A stretch of 64,000 nucleotides of DNA from CALKZN01 sp050633585 (lineage in GTDB: Bacteria > Pseudomonadota > Gammaproteobacteria > Arenicellales > Arenicellaceae): assembly GCA_050633585.1 (NCBI GenBank), contig JBOEGT010000022.1:1-64000 (forward strand), in the 5' to 3' direction. The stretch's first letter is position 1. Each line of letters starts with the position of its first letter. Positions 61,783 through 64,000 of the stretch are shown here, piece by piece. Position numbers and translations under genes: made by a program. Below the pieces are notes generated by a model. The model did not search any database and was not told where the DNA came from. It was given only the letters and a program-made list of their open reading frames with translations.

Positions 61783-61800
61783 AACAACAAAAAATAAAAA

Positions 61801-61846
61801 TTAAAAAAATGTGCGTCGAAAGTTTACGTCGCTTTCGACGCACATA
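61801..61846 (-). terminator. Strong hairpin between tctC and tctB
   Basis: ATGTGCGTCGAAAG (61809-61822) pairs perfectly over 14 bp with 61832-61845, loop nine bases. On the minus strand it is followed by a run of seven T. It lies between tctC and tctB and likely terminates most transcripts after tctC, so that more binding protein than permease is made. Confidence 0.9.
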
Positions 61847-61888
61847 AAAAGATCATCCGTGACACAGAGAGCAATAAACTATAATTGC

Positions 61889-62845
61889 CTACTTCTTTGA
61901 AAGCCCTGCTGACTTAATAATCTCACCTTGTTCTGCGAATGTTTTAGATGTGTGATCTTCAAACTCGCTAGGTCCGCGATAATTAATCTGCATTGCTAAT
62001 TTTTCTATGATATCTATCAAGGGCTGCTTTGTTGTCGCAGCTTCGATAGAGGCGGCTAACTTAGTCACAACATCTTTTGGCATTCCAGCTGGACCCGCAA
62101 TACCTAAAATTGAAGGCGCAGAAATTGGATAGCCCAAACCTAATAAAGTAGGTACCTCTGGGAATTGCTTCATTGGCTTCTCAGTCAAAATTGCAAGAAG
62201 TTTAAAATCTCCCGACTTTACTTGAGGCAACCACTCAGTAGCACCAGCCATGACATCTACGTGTCCACCAAGCAAGGCTGTTACAGAAGCCGCACCACCT
62301 TTAAAAGGAACTGCTTTCCAACTTATTCCTTCATGTAACGCTAAACGCTCCATAACAAGGTGCTGAGGTGTTCCAGTACCAGCAATTGCATAGCTAATTT
62401 TTCCAGGGTTTGCTTTCGCATGCTGAACTAACTCTTGCAAAGTATTGTAGGGAGCATCTTTTGGCACAACGACGCCTAAATTCCACTGAGCAAACTGAGC
62501 GATAAAAGTAAAATCTTTCAACGGATCATAAGGCAAATCTTGCATATGCGGAGTTAATACAGCTGCCCCAGTAGTAAATGTAAAGACATTATACCCATCG
62601 GCTTTTTGAGTTTTTGCCAGCGCTGCTGCTACCGACCCACCTCCTCCAGGCTTATTTAATACGGTTACTTTTTTGCCTAAATCTTTCTCCATCAAGCTTG
62701 AAAGCACTCGTGCTGTAGAGTCGGTTGTTCCACCAGCTCCATAGCCAACTGTTAAATTAATTGTTCTGCTAGGCCAATCCGTTGCGTTAGCATTTGAAAT
62801 CATAAAAGTACTAAAAACTACTGATAACAATAGTATTTTTTTCAT
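61889..62845 (-). CDS. tctC: TTT transporter solute-binding protein (TctC/Bug family)
   Basis: A 318-residue periplasmic Bug-type protein: signal peptide (cleavage after NANA) and mature start TDWPSRTINLTVGYGAGGTTD; VTVLNKPGGGGSVAAALAK and YDPLKDFTFIAQF are typical. The ATG at 62845 with GAGG eight bases upstream is preferred to the GTG just before. First gene of tctCBA-ggt. Ligand unknown. Confidence 0.9.
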   Translation of the reverse strand: MKKILLLSVVFSTFMISNANATDWPSRTINLTVGYGAGGTTDSTARVLSSLMEKDLGKKVTVLNKPGGGGSVAAALAKTQKADGYNVFTFTTGAAVLTPHMQDLPYDPLKDFTFIAQFAQWNLGVVVPKDAPYNTLQELVQHAKANPGKISYAIAGTGTPQHLVMERLALHEGISWKAVPFKGGAASVTALLGGHVDVMAGATEWLPQVKSGDFKLLAILTEKPMKQFPEVPTLLGLGYPISAPSILGIAGPAGMPKDVVTKLAASIEAATTKQPLIDIIEKLAMQINYRGPSEFEDHTSKTFAEQGEIIKSAGLSKK

Positions 62846-62848
62846 CAC

Positions 62849-63219
62849 ACTTACCTCATAGTTATTTTTAAATCATACCAAGACATTAACTGTTCTCAAT
62901 GTTTCGATATATTTAAACTATACTCTCTTTGATATAAATTTCAATATTATTTATTGCATTACAATATTAAAGAGATTAAAAATTCAACGCGTTAAAAAAA
63001 CATCAATAAAAACATATAGATAAAAAATAAGAATGAAAATCGTATTAACGCTTAAATGAAAGAATCCATTCTTTCTTAAGACTCCAAACCCACATAACCA
63101 TCACAAAATGATGATTGATCTACTAAATAAATCAAAAGTTAATCCTTTTTATATCTATAGGTAACAGCAAAAACCTAAGCTCCGGCAATATCCTTACTTG
63201 CCAGAAAAACCTTTTCTGA
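62849..63219. other. 371-bp intergenic region
   Basis: No gene is seen. It is AT-rich and should contain the promoter of the tctC operon. A short hairpin (CATCA-CAAAA-TGATG near 63100-63114) is present; there is no clear terminator for the adaptor gene at 63220. Confidence 0.5.
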
Positions 63220-63963
63220 CTAAAACTTTACCCTGCAATTCAGCCCTGCTGGCAACGTGTTTTTAGGGTTGGGAAGTTCTAATCTAATTCCAAAAGTGCC
63301 GCTGGCTGCATCAATCACGGGATCAACCACCACCACTTTTGCTTGATATTCTCCATTGACAGGTGATTCAGGAAAAACAGTAGCTTGAGCACCAACGGCA
63401 ACTTTGCCAAATTCAGAGACCGGCAAAACTACTTCGACGAACAATGGGTCTATCTTGGCAATCTTGACCATTTCTTCGGTGTTAACAAACTGTCCATCCG
63501 AGACACTGCGAGAAATCACAATGCCACTAATTGGACTGCGTATCGTTTTTTGGACTAATAAAGCCTCCGCTTTACGCACTTCTACTTCCACTAATTTCGC
63601 TTCCGTTTCCGCTTCGTCGACAGCCACTTCAGAAACGATAGAGTCTTTGAATAGTTGCTTATTGCGTTGCAATTTTCGTTGAGAAAATGCTCTTCTGGCT
63701 CGTGTTAAGTCCGCTTCTGCTTGCTCTACTTCGGCTTTTAAACGCACCAAAACTTGATTCTTTTTAATATTGTCGCCACGTTCGACATACACCTGCTTAA
63801 TCACACCACTGACTGGAGGGCTAATACTCACTTCGGTTTCAGCGATCATTAAGCATTGAAAATCATTCTGACTCGCATCATTCGCGAATGTATGACTGGC
63901 TGTGAATAACAAACTATTCATCATTAAACATTGAAGGGTGATAGATGCCGATTTTTGTTTCAT
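63220..63963 (-). CDS. RND/HlyD-type periplasmic adaptor protein
   Basis: A 247-residue membrane-fusion protein: signal peptide (cleavage after TFA), barrel-sandwich hybrid halves (VSPPVSGVIKQVYVERGDNIKKNQVL near residue 48, then SPISGIVISRSVSDGQFVNTEE near 143) flanking a short alpha-hairpin (about 80-135), then a beta-barrel (about 160-245). It is shorter than usual RND adaptors, lacking the membrane-proximal domain, but the frame is complete. AGGAAG precedes the ATG. Its pump would lie outside the window to the left or elsewhere; none is visible here. Confidence 0.85.
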   Translation of the reverse strand: MKQKSASITLQCLMMNSLLFTASHTFANDASQNDFQCLMIAETEVSISPPVSGVIKQVYVERGDNIKKNQVLVRLKAEVEQAEADLTRARRAFSQRKLQRNKQLFKDSIVSEVAVDEAETEAKLVEVEVRKAEALLVQKTIRSPISGIVISRSVSDGQFVNTEEMVKIAKIDPLFVEVVLPVSEFGKVAVGAQATVFPESPVNGEYQAKVVVVDPVIDAASGTFGIRLELPNPKNTLPAGLNCRVKF

Positions 63964-64000
63964 ATACTTCCTAAAAGTTTGATTTTTTCACAGACGTAAT

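Overview
The window looks like chromosomal DNA of a marine, heterotrophic gammaproteobacterium. It is AT-rich (roughly 40% GC by eye), has the gammaproteobacterial block ybeZ(phoH)-ybeY-corC-lnt and a nearby miaB, and is very rich in solute-binding proteins of the TRAP, tripartite tricarboxylate (TTT) and ABC types. An Oceanospirillales-like host is a reasonable guess but is not proven. I see no rRNA, tRNA, CRISPR array or intact mobile element.

1-9.4 kb: end of a membrane protein, a small exported protein, then a detoxification-like group: CmcJ/NvfI-type oxygenase, flavin amine oxidase, atypical SDR, TetR regulator, double-cupin protein, glutathione S-transferase, and glutathione-dependent formaldehyde oxidation (class III ADH plus S-formylglutathione hydrolase). 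A long perfect palindrome before the GST gene and a near copy before the oxygenase gene suggest one shared regulator. 9.5-17.2 kb: cytochrome P460-like protein, membrane-anchored FMN glutamate-synthase-like protein, a three-gene DUF4349 lipoprotein cassette bounded by a direct repeat of the glutamate-synthase gene end, and a YnfA / ACR3-like carrier / flavoprotein operon behind a near-consensus Fur box and a 39-bp palindrome.

17.5-33.5 kb: lnt-corC-ybeY-ybeZ and miaB, normally adjacent, are separated by about 10.6 kb that holds a self-contained glycerate module: a TRAP transporter with two binding proteins, glycerate 2-kinase, and divergently a double-length GntR/FCD regulator, pyruvate kinase and enolase. 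Together these would convert imported glycerate to 2-phosphoglycerate, PEP and pyruvate. Four copies of a 19-bp inverted repeat (TGGTCTA-N5-TAGACCA type) lie in its two control regions. This is the strongest candidate for an undescribed system here.

33.6-47.1 kb: SirB2, a DadA-like oxidase with a TTT transporter and LysR regulator, an orphan TAXI binding protein, a patatin lipoprotein, methionine gamma-lyase with an Lrp regulator, a porin and an orphan DctP paralogue that has lost the conserved ligand arginine. 47.4-55.6 kb: an amide/urea-type operon (binding protein, permease, fused permease-ATPase, ATPase, a 63-aa small protein, amidase, AmiC-like sensor, AmiR-like ANTAR antiterminator). 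56.1-64 kb: another orphan DctP, an IclR regulator, a TTT transporter with gamma-glutamyltransferase, and an RND-type periplasmic adaptor.
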